Shown here piece after piece: positions 45,395 to 55,335 of a stretch of DNA of 64,000 nt. Origin of the DNA: Bacillota bacterium (GTDB lineage Bacteria > Bacillota > Clostridia > Acetivibrionales > DSM-1351). Numbering within the stretch: position 1 is the stretch's first letter; every line of letters starts with the position of its first letter. The DNA lies in contig JAEZRV010000066.1 in the NCBI GenBank assembly GCA_023444055.1, positions 62,001 to 126,000 of the forward strand. The letters run 5' to 3'. A program made the translations under genes and the position numbers. A model generated the notes under the pieces. The model had not been told where the DNA came from. It was given only the letters and a program-made list of their open reading frames with translations, and did not search any database.

Positions 45395-46912
45395 TTATAC
45401 ATAATCTTCAATATCGTTAAAAATAAGTTTTACAAATTCATCTGACTTTCGATACTTATCGAACAATACCTCGTTTTGGACTGATTCGGTATAGCTTGAG
45501 TCTAGATCAAGAACTTTCTTCAAATTAGATATCATGTTAGCCTCATTGTTTTGAATTGCATAAATTTTACTTTTAATATAATAGGCATTTGCATAATTAG
45601 CATCAAAATCAATGAGCTTATTGCAAACAGTTAGGCAATCATCATAATTGCCAGAATCAAACAAGGATAGTGCCTTCCAACTGTATGCTGTAAAGTAGTC
45701 AGAATTAAAAGAAATAGATTTGTCATAATATTCAATAGCTTCACTATATTTCTTTTGAAAATAAAAACTATTTCCTTTGCAGCAGTATATACATGCATTA
45801 TAAGGCTGCATTTCAAGAACATAATAATATTCTTTTGCAGCTTCAACATAATTTCTCTTAAATAAAAACCAGTTTCCTCTGCTTATGTATTCCTTAGCGG
45901 AAATAGACTGTAAATTCATTACTTCATCAAACACTTGAAAAGCATCATCATATCTCTCCATGTAGTTTAAGCTATCACACTTATTAATATAGGCAGGTAT
46001 ATATCTAGGGTCTTTTTTTATTGCAACATTATAAGATTGTATGGCTTTTTGGTATTCTCCCATTAAATTTAAAGTTGCCCCTTTATATAAATAAACATAG
46101 GGTTCATTGCCTGAAGGTAAGCTTAATGCTGTATTAAAACATTCAAGGGCTTCATAATACCTATCTAAAAAATAAAGGGACTTACCCAAGGTTATATATG
46201 CTGAAGAATATTCTGGGTCAATTTTGATACATTTATCGAAATAAGATAATGATTCTTCATATTTACCTAATTCATATAGTGAATTTCCCATGTTTTCTTG
46301 ATAATACAGATCTTCAGGACTTAACTTAATAGCTGCTTCATAATATGGTAATGAATTTTCATATTCATTTAGAAAATAGTAACAATTCCCTGCGTAATTT
46401 TGGACGTCAGCATCTTCATTATTTATTTTAATAGACTCTGAATAATATTTAAGTGCGGTTTCATAATCGCTTAATTCATAATAACAATTTCCAATAGACT
46501 TTTGAACTTGAGCATCTTCATTATTTATTTGAATTGACTGTAGATAATATTTAATTGCGGAATTATAATCACTTAACTCATAATAGCAGTTCCCTTTATT
46601 TGAATAATATACGTATTCGTTTTTGTCTAAATTGATTGCCTTATCAAAAAAATTTATAGCTTCATTATATTTTTTCAAGGAAAATAATGAAATTCCCTTT
46701 CCGTTATAGGCTTCAGCGCTTTTTGAGTTTAATTTAATTGCTAAATTAAAATATTCAATTGCCTTATTATAATTTTCCTGGTTAAAATTTTCATAGCCAG
46801 AATCGATATATGATTGATACTTGTTTGAACTCGCAGAAACCGATTGAAAAGTTAAAAGTATTACAAATACAGAAATAAATAATAAACTAAATTTCTTAAC
46901 TATATTTTTCAT
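45395..46912 (-). CDS. Secreted TPR-repeat protein
   Basis: 505 residues. N-terminal signal peptide (KFSLLFISVFVILLTFQSVSA) and then about twelve 34-residue tetratricopeptide repeats covering the rest, each with the W/Y-x2-L/G-x3-Y-A-x-A spacing, e.g. AYNGKGISLFSLKKYNEAI. Repeats 3-5 are nearly identical (GNCYYELSDYNSAIKYYLQS type), which suggests recent duplication. GGGAG lies before the ATG. TPRs bind proteins; the exported location suggests a scaffold at the cell surface. Confidence 0.85.
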   Translation of the reverse strand: MKNIVKKFSLLFISVFVILLTFQSVSASSNKYQSYIDSGYENFNQENYNKAIEYFNLAIKLNSKSAEAYNGKGISLFSLKKYNEAINFFDKAINLDKNEYVYYSNKGNCYYELSDYNSAIKYYLQSIQINNEDAQVQKSIGNCYYELSDYETALKYYSESIKINNEDADVQNYAGNCYYFLNEYENSLPYYEAAIKLSPEDLYYQENMGNSLYELGKYEESLSYFDKCIKIDPEYSSAYITLGKSLYFLDRYYEALECFNTALSLPSGNEPYVYLYKGATLNLMGEYQKAIQSYNVAIKKDPRYIPAYINKCDSLNYMERYDDAFQVFDEVMNLQSISAKEYISRGNWFLFKRNYVEAAKEYYYVLEMQPYNACIYCCKGNSFYFQKKYSEAIEYYDKSISFNSDYFTAYSWKALSLFDSGNYDDCLTVCNKLIDFDANYANAYYIKSKIYAIQNNEANMISNLKKVLDLDSSYTESVQNEVLFDKYRKSDEFVKLIFNDIEDYV

Positions 46913-47203
46913 ATAATCTCCCTATAAAGCTTATAATTTTATAAATACATTATAATTATATCTACTTATTATATCAACCAATTATATCTGATTATATAAA
47001 TTCTGAATGATTTGAAAAAATATTGCTAACCACATCCACCAGACTTGATGTTCTTTTGTTCTAAAGTTTTAAATATAAACCATATCATAGTAAAGTAATA
47101 TAATATATAGGAAATAAATGTTGACTTTAGAATAATTACATTCTATAATAGTTAAATCATACTATTACTATAGGGAATATAAACAATAGAGTGGGGGATT
47201 AGT
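46913..47203. promoter_or_regulatory. Intergenic region with the cooS promoter
   Basis: -35 TTGACT (47121-47126) and -10 TATAAT (47144-47149), exactly 17 bp apart. The spacer holds TAGAAT-AATTAC-ATTCTA (47128-47145), a perfect inverted repeat overlapping both elements, likely an operator. The upstream 200 bp are AT-rich with nothing else recognisable. Confidence 0.7.
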
Positions 47204-49219
47204 TTGGATATATTACATAAATATGATTTTAATAGATACCATCATATGAAATTCGGAGAAAAAGCTGCTTACCATCATCACAATGGTGCTGGTTGCAATG
47301 ACTATGTAACTGCTGTCGCAGAGTACAGAAAAAGTTTTGCCTCAAAGAAGGATGTTATTGAGCAGACACCCGATCCGGCTGTAAAAGAGATGTTGCTACA
47401 TATGGATGAAATTGATTGCAAAACTGTTTTTGACAGGTTTGATGCACAGAAGCCTCAGTGTACCTTTGGTATAGCAGGTATTTGCTGCAAAAACTGTACG
47501 ATGGGACCCTGTAAAATAACTAAGAAAAGTCCAAGGGGTGTTTGTGGAGCTGATGCAGATGTAATTGTAGCTCGTAATCTGTTAAGAAGCGTTGTTGCAG
47601 GTGTTGCAGCTCATGGGGCAAGGGGAAGAGAGTCTATGTTGGCATTAAAATATGCTGCAGAAGGGAAAATAGATATTCCTATTGAGGGAGAGGCTAAAAT
47701 ATTGGCTACAGCAATAGCCTTTGGTCTTGAAACTGAGGATAAAACAATAAAAGAATTAGCAGGAAAGATTGCAGATATTCTCTTGGAAGACTTATCAAGA
47801 ACAGTGCCTGCACCACATAAGACACTACATGCCTTTGCTTCAAAAGAAAGAATAAAAACCTGGAATGACTTAGATATTATGCCAATCAGTCCATACCATG
47901 AGATTTTTGAAAGTCTACATAGAACAAGCACAGGTAACGATGGAGATTGGAAAAACTTGATGAAACAGATGCTTAGAAGCGGTGTAGCATTTGCATGGTC
48001 GAGTGTCTTAGGATCTTCAATTGCAATGGACAGTTTATTTGGACTCCCTACTCGAAGCACCTCAAAGGTTAATTTAGGGTCTTTAGAAAAAGGATATGTT
48101 AATATTGCAGTGCATGGACATTCTCCACTTTTAGTAAGCGAAATTGTTAAGTTAGGAAAAACAGATGAATTTATAAATCTAGCTAAAGACAGTGGTGCAC
48201 TGGGAATCAAATTTTATGGCATTTGCTGTTCTGGACTTTCTGCAATGTATCGCTATGGAGGGGTTATTCCTTTATCTAATGCAATTGGGGCAGAATTGGT
48301 ACTGGGAACAGGTGCTTTGGACCTTTGGGTTGCTGATGTTCAGGATGTATTTCCTTCCATTATGGATGTTGCAAAATGTTTTAAAACTACGGTGGTAACT
48401 ACTAGCGATTCGGCAAGATTACCTGGTGCAGAACATTTTGGATATGACCATGATCATTCTAACCTAAATCAAACTAAATCTCTGGCTAAAAAGATTTTAA
48501 TTCGAGCTATAGAAAGCTTCGCAGATAGGAGAGAAATACCTGTCTATATTCCCCAATATGAAACTGAGGCAGAGGTGGGTTTTTCTTTTGAGTATATAAA
48601 CAAGTACTTTGGTGGCTTAAAACCTATTGTGGATGCAATTAAAAGTGGAGAAATATTAGGTGTTGTTAATCTTGTAGGTTGTAATAATCCTCGTATTGTT
48701 TATGAGAAAGCGGTTGTTGAGATTGCGGATATTTTAATAAAAAATAATGTTTTAATACTAACCAATGGTTGTGCATCATTTCCGCTAATGAAACTTGGCT
48801 ATTGTTCAACGAAAGCATTAGAGCAAGCTGGACAAAAGCTAAAAAGCTTTATGAAGGATTTACCGCCTGTTTGGCACATGGGTGAATGTTTAGATAATGC
48901 CAGAGCATCTGCTTTCTTCAAAGCAGTGGCAGAAGCTTCGGAGTTAACAATTAAGGATATGCCATATGCTTTTGCAAGTCCAGAGTGGTCAAACGAGAAG
49001 GGCATCTGTGCAGCATTAAGTTTTAGGCTATTAGGTATAGATTCGTACCACTGTGTTTATGCTCCAACCCAAGGTTCGGATAATGTAACGGCATTTATGA
49101 GGGACGGAACAAGGGATATTTTAGGTTCAAGCATGATTGTGAATGTCAATCATATAGAACTGGCAAATCAGATTATAGCTGATCTAAAGGAGCAGAGAAA
49201 AGCGCTTGGTTGGGACTAA
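47204..49219 (+). CDS. cooS: Anaerobic Ni-CO dehydrogenase catalytic subunit CooS
   Basis: 671 residues from TTG 47204 (GGGG upstream). It oxidises CO to CO2 at the Ni-Fe-S C-cluster. The N-terminal CTFGIAGICCKNCTMGPCKI supplies Cys ligands of the B- and D-clusters. The likely C-cluster ligands are all present: H in VHGHSPLL (about 303), C in GICCSG (about 340), C in DVAKCFKT, C in LVGCNN (about 493), C in TNGCAS (about 523) and C in MGECLDN (about 565). No cooF, cooC or acetyl-CoA synthase gene is in the window. A complete three-gene ABC transporter follows on the same strand, with a spacer of 164 bp. Confidence 0.95.
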   Translation: MDILHKYDFNRYHHMKFGEKAAYHHHNGAGCNDYVTAVAEYRKSFASKKDVIEQTPDPAVKEMLLHMDEIDCKTVFDRFDAQKPQCTFGIAGICCKNCTMGPCKITKKSPRGVCGADADVIVARNLLRSVVAGVAAHGARGRESMLALKYAAEGKIDIPIEGEAKILATAIAFGLETEDKTIKELAGKIADILLEDLSRTVPAPHKTLHAFASKERIKTWNDLDIMPISPYHEIFESLHRTSTGNDGDWKNLMKQMLRSGVAFAWSSVLGSSIAMDSLFGLPTRSTSKVNLGSLEKGYVNIAVHGHSPLLVSEIVKLGKTDEFINLAKDSGALGIKFYGICCSGLSAMYRYGGVIPLSNAIGAELVLGTGALDLWVADVQDVFPSIMDVAKCFKTTVVTTSDSARLPGAEHFGYDHDHSNLNQTKSLAKKILIRAIESFADRREIPVYIPQYETEAEVGFSFEYINKYFGGLKPIVDAIKSGEILGVVNLVGCNNPRIVYEKAVVEIADILIKNNVLILTNGCASFPLMKLGYCSTKALEQAGQKLKSFMKDLPPVWHMGECLDNARASAFFKAVAEASELTIKDMPYAFASPEWSNEKGICAALSFRLLGIDSYHCVYAPTQGSDNVTAFMRDGTRDILGSSMIVNVNHIELANQIIADLKEQRKALGWD

Positions 49220-49259
49220 AGGTCGTGTTTTTGTGAAGCATTAAATAAAATATAATTTA

Positions 49260-49355
49260 TTTGCACTACACAGGGAGGTTGGCTTAAAAGAAAGTTGACT
49301 TGAGCTCAAAAAAGGAGTCGCACCTCATGATAGTTTCACCATATTTTTGTGCCTA
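49260..49355 (+). promoter_or_regulatory. Possible structured leader before the transporter genes
   Basis: GCAC (49261) and GTGC (49351) pair at the ends, GAGGT with ACCTC inside, and GACTT/GAGTC near 49298-49317. The nested stems look like a riboswitch or attenuator, but they match no class I know. Confidence 0.3.
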
Positions 49356-49383
49356 GAACATAGCGAAAGGATTGATAGTTATT

Positions 49384-50382
49384 ATGAAAAAAATCATTAG
49401 AATTATTACACTAGTTTTATCAGTTGGTATTATTATAGGTACAACTGCTTGCGGAAGTACAGCTGATGTACAAAAGACAGCAAGCAGCTCCAATCAACAA
49501 GGTTCAGCAGATGAATCATCAAATAAAGAAACTGTAAAAATAGCTTATTTACCAATAACACATGCACTACCTATTTTTGTAGAAAACGAACTACAGAAGC
49601 AAGTAGGTAATAATTTCAAAATAGAGCTTGTTAAATACGGCTCATGGCCTGAGCTCATGGATGCACTAAATACAGGTCGTGTAGATGGAGCATCTGTTTT
49701 GATTGAACTTGCAATGAAGGCAAAAGAGCAGGGCATTGGCATAAAAGCTGTAGCGCTTGGACATAAGGACGGCAACGTAATTGTAGTGGCAAATGAGATA
49801 AATACTGCTACAGACCTAAAAGGAAAAAGCTTTGCAATTCCTCACAGGCAGTCCTCGCATAATATACTTCTTGGTCTAATGCTCAAAGACGCAGGTCTTA
49901 CATATAAAGATATAAACGTGGTAGAACTTGCTCCACCAGAAATGCCTGCTGCTCTTGCTCAAGGACAGATTGCTGGTTATTGTGTTGCAGAACCCTTCGG
50001 AGCAAAATCTATTGCAATTAATACAGGTAAGGTTTTATTTGAATCAAAGGATCTTTGGGAGGACTCTATCTGCTGTTCTTTAGTTCTTAATGATAGCTTT
50101 ATAAATGGCAAGCGTGATATAGCACAAAAAGTTGTTAAACAATATATCGAAGCTGGAAAATATATTGGAGAGCACAAGGAAGAAACAGAGGAGATTGCAA
50201 AGGAATACTTAAAGCTTGATGACAATGTATATGATTTGTCAATTAAATGGATATCCTTTGATGATTTAAGAATTTCTAAGGAGGCATATACTGATCTTAC
50301 CAAAAGGCTTATAGATTTTGATATTTCAAAGAAACCTCCTACTTTTGAAGAGTTTATAGATGCATCACTCTTTGGCAAATAG
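49384..50382 (+). CDS. SsuA/NrtA-type substrate-binding lipoprotein
   Basis: 332 residues from ATG 49384 (TTG 49372 is the alternative). Signal peptide with lipobox GTTAC|G near residue 24. Two lobes of the NMT1/THI5-like fold follow: VKIAYLPITHALPIFV, VDGASVLIELAMKAKE, IPHRQSSHNILLGLML, GQIAGYCVAEPFGAKS. Ligands of this fold include sulfonates, nitrate, taurine and thiamine precursors; which applies is not shown. First gene of a transporter that follows cooS. Confidence 0.85.
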   Translation: MKKIIRIITLVLSVGIIIGTTACGSTADVQKTASSSNQQGSADESSNKETVKIAYLPITHALPIFVENELQKQVGNNFKIELVKYGSWPELMDALNTGRVDGASVLIELAMKAKEQGIGIKAVALGHKDGNVIVVANEINTATDLKGKSFAIPHRQSSHNILLGLMLKDAGLTYKDINVVELAPPEMPAALAQGQIAGYCVAEPFGAKSIAINTGKVLFESKDLWEDSICCSLVLNDSFINGKRDIAQKVVKQYIEAGKYIGEHKEETEEIAKEYLKLDDNVYDLSIKWISFDDLRISKEAYTDLTKRLIDFDISKKPPTFEEFIDASLFGK

Positions 50383-50537
50383 AAAATCACACATCCTTTG
50401 GTACTAAATATTTAGGATAATGTTGATGATAGCGCTAACTAACTCGGTTTTCATAGATGGAAATGTATGTTAAAATTTATCAATGTAAAGTTGGGAAACA
50501 AATTAAAAAAATTCAAATAGAAAACGGAGGCTAGTGA

Positions 50538-51305
50538 ATGAGAAAATTATTTCATATTGTCGTGTCATTTATAGCTTTAATCTCTATATGGCAGATTGCT
50601 GTAACGTTTGGAAACTGGAATAAAGCACTGTTTCCTTCACCTGTTAATGTATTAGAGGGTTTCAAAGAAATGGTTTATAGTGGAGTATTATTAATTAGTT
50701 TTAAAGATAGTATGCTGAGGTTTGCTATTGGCTATTGCATAGCTGTAATAACTGGAGTAATAGTTGGGCTGATATTAGGCTGGTTCAGAGGTGTATGGAG
50801 CTATATAAATCCTATTGTTCAACTGCTCAGGCCTATTTCACCAATGGCTTGGCTACCATTTATTGTATTATTGGTTGGTATTGGTGATTTGCCAGCCATT
50901 GTTATTATCTTCATTGCAGCATTTTTTCCGATTTTGCTAACTACAGTTGCAGCAGTAAGTAAGGTAGACCAGACTTATATAAAGGTTGCTAAAAACTTTG
51001 GAATAAAAAAAGTTAGATTGCTTACCAAAATAGTTCTTCCATCAGCATTTCCATATATTGCGACAAGTCTTCATCTAGCACTGGGAACTGCTTGGGTATT
51101 TCTGGTGGCAGGTGAAATGGTGGGAGCACAGACCGGTCTTGGCTATTTGATAATTGACTCAAGGAATAATCTAAGAGCAGATATGTTGTTGGCTAGTATA
51201 ATTGTTATAGGATTAATTGGGCTAATACTGGATAGTTTTATTGGTTTGTTAGAAAAAAATATATTACGCAAATTTGGATTTGTTGCTAACGAAAGGGGGG
51301 CTTAA
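50538..51305 (+). CDS. SsuC/TauC-type ABC permease
   Basis: 255 residues, six hydrophobic segments. The EAA loop is FGIKKVRLLTKIVLPSAFPY near residues 153-172, after SKVDQTYIKVAKN. Start ATG behind CGGAGG. It lies between the substrate-binding protein and the ATPase, so the transporter is complete. Confidence 0.88.
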   Translation: MRKLFHIVVSFIALISIWQIAVTFGNWNKALFPSPVNVLEGFKEMVYSGVLLISFKDSMLRFAIGYCIAVITGVIVGLILGWFRGVWSYINPIVQLLRPISPMAWLPFIVLLVGIGDLPAIVIIFIAAFFPILLTTVAAVSKVDQTYIKVAKNFGIKKVRLLTKIVLPSAFPYIATSLHLALGTAWVFLVAGEMVGAQTGLGYLIIDSRNNLRADMLLASIIVIGLIGLILDSFIGLLEKNILRKFGFVANERGA

Positions 51306-51307
51306 TT

Positions 51308-52078
51308 TTGTATATAGAAGTTGAAGATGTTTCAAAACATTATGTGCAAAATAAGAAAAGCTTTCAAGCGATGGAACATGTTTCACTGAATATTGAAAAA
51401 GGAGAATTTATTTGTTTGCTAGGTCCAAGTGGCTGTGGTAAGACAACACTTCTAAATTCCATTGCAGGCTTTGAAGGTGTAAGTAGGGGAAGGATTACAA
51501 TTGACGGAAAAGAAGTTGTAGAACCATCGGATAGAAATGTAACAATATTTCAAAATTATGGGCTACTTCCTTGGCGGACAGTACAGAAAAATGTTGAGCT
51601 AGGTTTGGAGAGTAAAAAAATTTCTAAAAAAGAAAGAGCTGAAATTGCAGAAAAGTTTATTAATATTGTTGGTTTGAGTAAATTTAGTAAAAGCTATCCC
51701 AACCAGCTTTCAGGAGGTATGCAACAGCGTGTTGCGATTGCACGCGCTCTTGCAATCGATCCTGAAATAATTTTTATGGATGAGCCATTTGGTGCATTAG
51801 ACGCGTTAACAAGGATGAATATGCAAGATGAAATATCTAGAATATGGGAAAATCAAAAAAAGACTATTATATTTGTAACCCATGATATTGAAGAGTCAAT
51901 TTTTCTTGCTGATAGAGTTGTAATTATGACTCCTAATCCTGGGAAAATTAAAAGTATAATTAATGTATCTTTAGCTCGGAAACGTGATAGAACCAGTGAT
52001 GATTTCTTAAAAATCCGAGATAGAATATTTGCTGAATTTGAAATGAAGGAATCTGATAAAACTGAGTATTGCATTTAG
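51308..52078 (+). CDS. SsuB/TauB-type ABC ATPase
   Basis: 256 residues from TTG 51308 with GGGGGG upstream, 2 bases after the permease stop. Walker A GPSGCGKTTLLN near residue 40, Q-loop FQNYGLLPW, signature LSGGMQQRVAIARA near 136, Walker B IFMDEPFGALD near 157, and the switch H in VTHDIEESIFLAD. It energises the permease. With cooS and the lipoprotein it forms a likely four-gene cluster. Confidence 0.9.
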   Translation: MYIEVEDVSKHYVQNKKSFQAMEHVSLNIEKGEFICLLGPSGCGKTTLLNSIAGFEGVSRGRITIDGKEVVEPSDRNVTIFQNYGLLPWRTVQKNVELGLESKKISKKERAEIAEKFINIVGLSKFSKSYPNQLSGGMQQRVAIARALAIDPEIIFMDEPFGALDALTRMNMQDEISRIWENQKKTIIFVTHDIEESIFLADRVVIMTPNPGKIKSIINVSLARKRDRTSDDFLKIRDRIFAEFEMKESDKTEYCI

Positions 52079-52208
52079 TTTAAAGTTAAAAAAATCAATT
52101 TAATATAATAGTTCAATGATAGCTATTGGCTCCTGGTTAAACTAATTTATAAACTTATTTGTGAATTCATGATAAAATAAGAAATAATATACTGTTTTTT
52201 GATATAAT

Positions 52209-52235
52209 GTTTAGTATAAGATTACTCATACTAAC
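52209..52235 (+). promoter_or_regulatory. Palindrome downstream of the GH4 -10
   Basis: GTTTAGTAT at 52209 and ATACTAAC at 52228 are inverted (one mismatch). They lie just after GATATAATG and before the GAAGGAG site, where a repressor could block transcription. Confidence 0.45.
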
Positions 52236-52253
52236 AGAAGGAGTATTTAAAAT

Positions 52254-53696
52254 ATGAATCATCATGGAGAAACCGCTACAGACGTTAAAATTGCATACTT
52301 AGGAGGTGGTTCAAGAGCCTGGGCATGGACATTTATGACTGACTTAGCTTTAGAACCAAATCTTTCAGGAACAATAAAACTTTATGATATTGATATAGAA
52401 GCTGCAAAGAATAATGAAATTATTGGAAATAGTATTTCTGGGAGGAAAGAAGCTATAAGTAAATGGAAATATGAAACGGCTTCTACCATACAAGAAGCAC
52501 TTACTGATGCAGATTTTGTTGTTATTTCAGTACTTCCTGGAACCTTTGACGAGATGGAAGTCGATGTACATATGCCTGAAAAGTATGGTATATATCAATC
52601 TGTTGGAGATACTGCGGGTCCTGGGGGAATTATGCGTGCGCTTCGTACATTACCAATGTTTGTAGAAATAGCCAATGCAATAAAAGATATTTGTCCTAAA
52701 GCATGGGTTATAAATCTCACGAATCCAATGTCCCTATGTGTTAAAACTCTTTATCATGTTTTCCCTAAAATAAAAGCTTTTGGATGCTGTCATGAAATCT
52801 TTGGTACGCAGCAACTTCTAAAAGGCATACTCAAAAGAGAAGAAGATATTGATGTCTGGAGCAGAAATGAGATATTGGTCAATATACTTGGAATTAATCA
52901 TTTTACGTGGTTTGACTATGCATCATACAAAGGTAGAGACCTATTTCCTATATATAAACAATATATTTCTAAGCATTTTGAGGAAGGTTTTGAAGAAGAA
53001 AAGAACTGGAAAAATGACTGCTTTGCATGTTCGCATAGAGTTAAATTTGATTTGTTTAATAAGTATGGCTTAATAGCTGCTGCCGGTGATAGACATTTAG
53101 CAGAGTTTATGCCTGGTGACACTTATCTGTTAAATCCTGAGACTGTAGATTCCTGGAAGTTTGGGCTTACTCCTGTCTCATGGAGAAAAGATGATTTGCA
53201 AAAACGGTTAGCGAAAAGTAAACGTCTTGTATCAGGCGAAGAGTCTTTCGAATTAACTCCTACGGGAGAAGAAAGTGTTTTGTTAATAAAGGCATTGTGT
53301 GGACTTAATCGTATTATAAGTAATGTGAACATACCTAATTCGTATTTGCAAGTCAAGAATTTGCCTAAGACAGCAATTGTAGAAACAAATGCTATTTTTG
53401 AAAGAGATACAATTCGTCCTATAGTTGCAGGAAGAATTCCTGAAGAGATACTTAGCTTTATAAAGCCGCAAACTGAAAACCATGAACGCATTTTGAAAGC
53501 AGCTTTAGAGTGTGACATAGATCTTGTGTATGAGGCTTTCAAACATGATACATTAATTAATGGAAGGCTAAGTAATAAGGAAATTAAATGTTTAGTTAAG
53601 GATATGATAAAAGGTACTATCCAGTATTTACCAGAAGAATGGAACTATGTAATGACATGCATAACTAAAAATTTTACTTTAAAAAAGGAGAAATAA
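52254..53696 (+). CDS. GH4-family alpha-glycosidase (NAD, Mn dependent)
   Basis: 480 residues. The NAD-binding YLGGGSRAWAWTFMTDLA near residue 13, NLTNPMSLC near 155, the metal-binding CCHEIFGTQ near 174 (C and H of GH4) and GINHFTWF near 206 are all present. GH4 enzymes cleave alpha-glucosides or alpha-galacturonides/galactosides by a redox elimination mechanism; the exact sugar is not evident. It lies alone with an operator-like palindrome in the leader. Its last 57 bases are duplicated just downstream (53695-53751). Confidence 0.88.
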   Translation: MNHHGETATDVKIAYLGGGSRAWAWTFMTDLALEPNLSGTIKLYDIDIEAAKNNEIIGNSISGRKEAISKWKYETASTIQEALTDADFVVISVLPGTFDEMEVDVHMPEKYGIYQSVGDTAGPGGIMRALRTLPMFVEIANAIKDICPKAWVINLTNPMSLCVKTLYHVFPKIKAFGCCHEIFGTQQLLKGILKREEDIDVWSRNEILVNILGINHFTWFDYASYKGRDLFPIYKQYISKHFEEGFEEEKNWKNDCFACSHRVKFDLFNKYGLIAAAGDRHLAEFMPGDTYLLNPETVDSWKFGLTPVSWRKDDLQKRLAKSKRLVSGEESFELTPTGEESVLLIKALCGLNRIISNVNIPNSYLQVKNLPKTAIVETNAIFERDTIRPIVAGRIPEEILSFIKPQTENHERILKAALECDIDLVYEAFKHDTLINGRLSNKEIKCLVKDMIKGTIQYLPEEWNYVMTCITKNFTLKKEK

Positions 53697-53751
53697 ATGT
53701 TTAGCTAAGGATATGATAGAAGGCACTATTCAGTATTTACCAGATGAATGG
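53695..53751 (+). pseudogene. Duplicated 3' tail of the GH4 gene
   Basis: 57 bases match 53586-53642 at 52 positions. All five differences are silent or conservative at the codon level, and this copy ends in its own TAA directly after DEW. It is the tail of a second GH4 gene or of an ancestral tandem copy. Confidence 0.8.
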
Positions 53752-53979
53752 TAATGTGTAATATGACTTGGCTGACTGGAAACGATGGAATCTTTTTTGT
53801 ACTGGTAGAATTCTACTTGGTAATATTGTATAATGTGATTAGAAAATTCAGATAAATGTACATAAATTTAATTTCAAAGATACTTATATAAATCATAATA
53901 ATTTTATATAAAATAACAAATGTTTTGAATATACAATGTTAATAATATGGGAATAAAGATTGGTACTAAGGAGTAAAAG

Positions 53980-55335
53980 ATGAAAGAGTTTTATTTGAAA
54001 GAGATTAGATTGAAGAATTACAGAAAGTTTGAGTCAAAGACATTTAATTTGAATAAGCAAATGAATGTATTTATTGGAAAAAACTCCTCTGGTAAAACTT
54101 CTGTATTAGAAGCTGCAAATGTCATTTTGGGATCATATTTAGCTGCTTTTAAAAAGTATGTTCCCAGTAGATTTGTTTTTAATATATCAAAAGAAGATCC
54201 TTTATTGAAGAAGCAGGTTAATTCAGATTATGATATATTGGCTTCAGCAGGGATTCCACAGTATCCATGTAGTATATCTTGCAATATGCAATGGGATAAA
54301 AAAAATATTACTTTTAGGAGAATGGTTGAGAAAACAGAAGGTCGTACGAAATTCGATGGAAATAATCCTATGCAAAAGGATGTAACATATTGGGAAGAAA
54401 CTATGCAGAAAGCAAATAACGAGGATAGAGATATTGTATTGCCATTGGTATTATATCTATCTTCTGCAAGACTGTGGAATGAAAATAAAGTTTCTGATTT
54501 TCCACAAGTTCCATTGAGAACGGATGCATATCAGAAATGTTTAGACAAAAAACACGGCACGCAACTAGTGTTTGATTATATAAAAAAGTTAGAGAATATT
54601 GCCAGAGAAGAAAGGCGAAAATCACCGTTTCCGGTATATGATGTTATAATGGAAGCAATAGATGGTAGTATGAAAGAAGAGTTAGAAGTAGGGGAAAGGA
54701 TTGCATTCTCTTCTCGTTATGATGGTATGGCGCTAGTAAAGAGGAATGGTACTATTATACAATTTGATTCTCTTAGTGATGGATATAGGAATGTTATTAA
54801 GATAATATTGGATATTGCTGCTAGAATGTGTATGCTAAATCCATACCTTAAAGAAAATGCTTTAATTGAAACACCTGGGGTTGTTATTATTGACGAATTA
54901 GATTTGAGTTTGCATCCAAAATGGCAAAAACGAATTGTCAGAATATTAAAAGAGACTTTTCCCAAAGTTCAGTTTATTTGCGCGACACATTCCCCATTTA
55001 TTATTCAGTCATTAGAACCAGGTGAACTAATCTCTTTAGAAGAAAAAATTGACGATGAATATTCTGGACAAAGTATTGAAGATATAGCAGAAGATATTAT
55101 GGGGGTACCAACGCCTAAATATAGTGAAAAGAAACAAAAAATGTATGAGGCTGCTGAAAAGTATTTTAAGGCATTAGAAGAAGGAAGAACTCAGGAGGAT
55201 TTAGAAAAGCTAAAGATACAGATGGATAATTTAGCAGCAGAATATAGTGATAATCCAGCATATTTGGCATTAATGAAACAAAAATATTTAGAGAAGGCTG
55301 TAAAGTTGGAGACACAAGATGAGACCTGTAGATAA
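53980..55335 (+). CDS. Septu-like PtuA ATPase
   Basis: 451 residues, ATG 53980 behind AAGGAG. Walker A FIGKNSSGKTSVLEAAN near residue 32, the SDGYRNVIKI segment near 266, Walker B VVIIDELDLSLHPKW near 303 and the switch ATHSPFII near 332: an OLD/RecF-type AAA_21 ATPase. Its 3' end overlaps an HNH nuclease gene by 17 bp. This pairing is that of PtuA and PtuB of Septu anti-phage systems (and of the effector pair of retron Ec78). No retron reverse transcriptase is adjacent. Confidence 0.7.
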   Translation: MKEFYLKEIRLKNYRKFESKTFNLNKQMNVFIGKNSSGKTSVLEAANVILGSYLAAFKKYVPSRFVFNISKEDPLLKKQVNSDYDILASAGIPQYPCSISCNMQWDKKNITFRRMVEKTEGRTKFDGNNPMQKDVTYWEETMQKANNEDRDIVLPLVLYLSSARLWNENKVSDFPQVPLRTDAYQKCLDKKHGTQLVFDYIKKLENIAREERRKSPFPVYDVIMEAIDGSMKEELEVGERIAFSSRYDGMALVKRNGTIIQFDSLSDGYRNVIKIILDIAARMCMLNPYLKENALIETPGVVIIDELDLSLHPKWQKRIVRILKETFPKVQFICATHSPFIIQSLEPGELISLEEKIDDEYSGQSIEDIAEDIMGVPTPKYSEKKQKMYEAAEKYFKALEEGRTQEDLEKLKIQMDNLAAEYSDNPAYLALMKQKYLEKAVKLETQDETCR

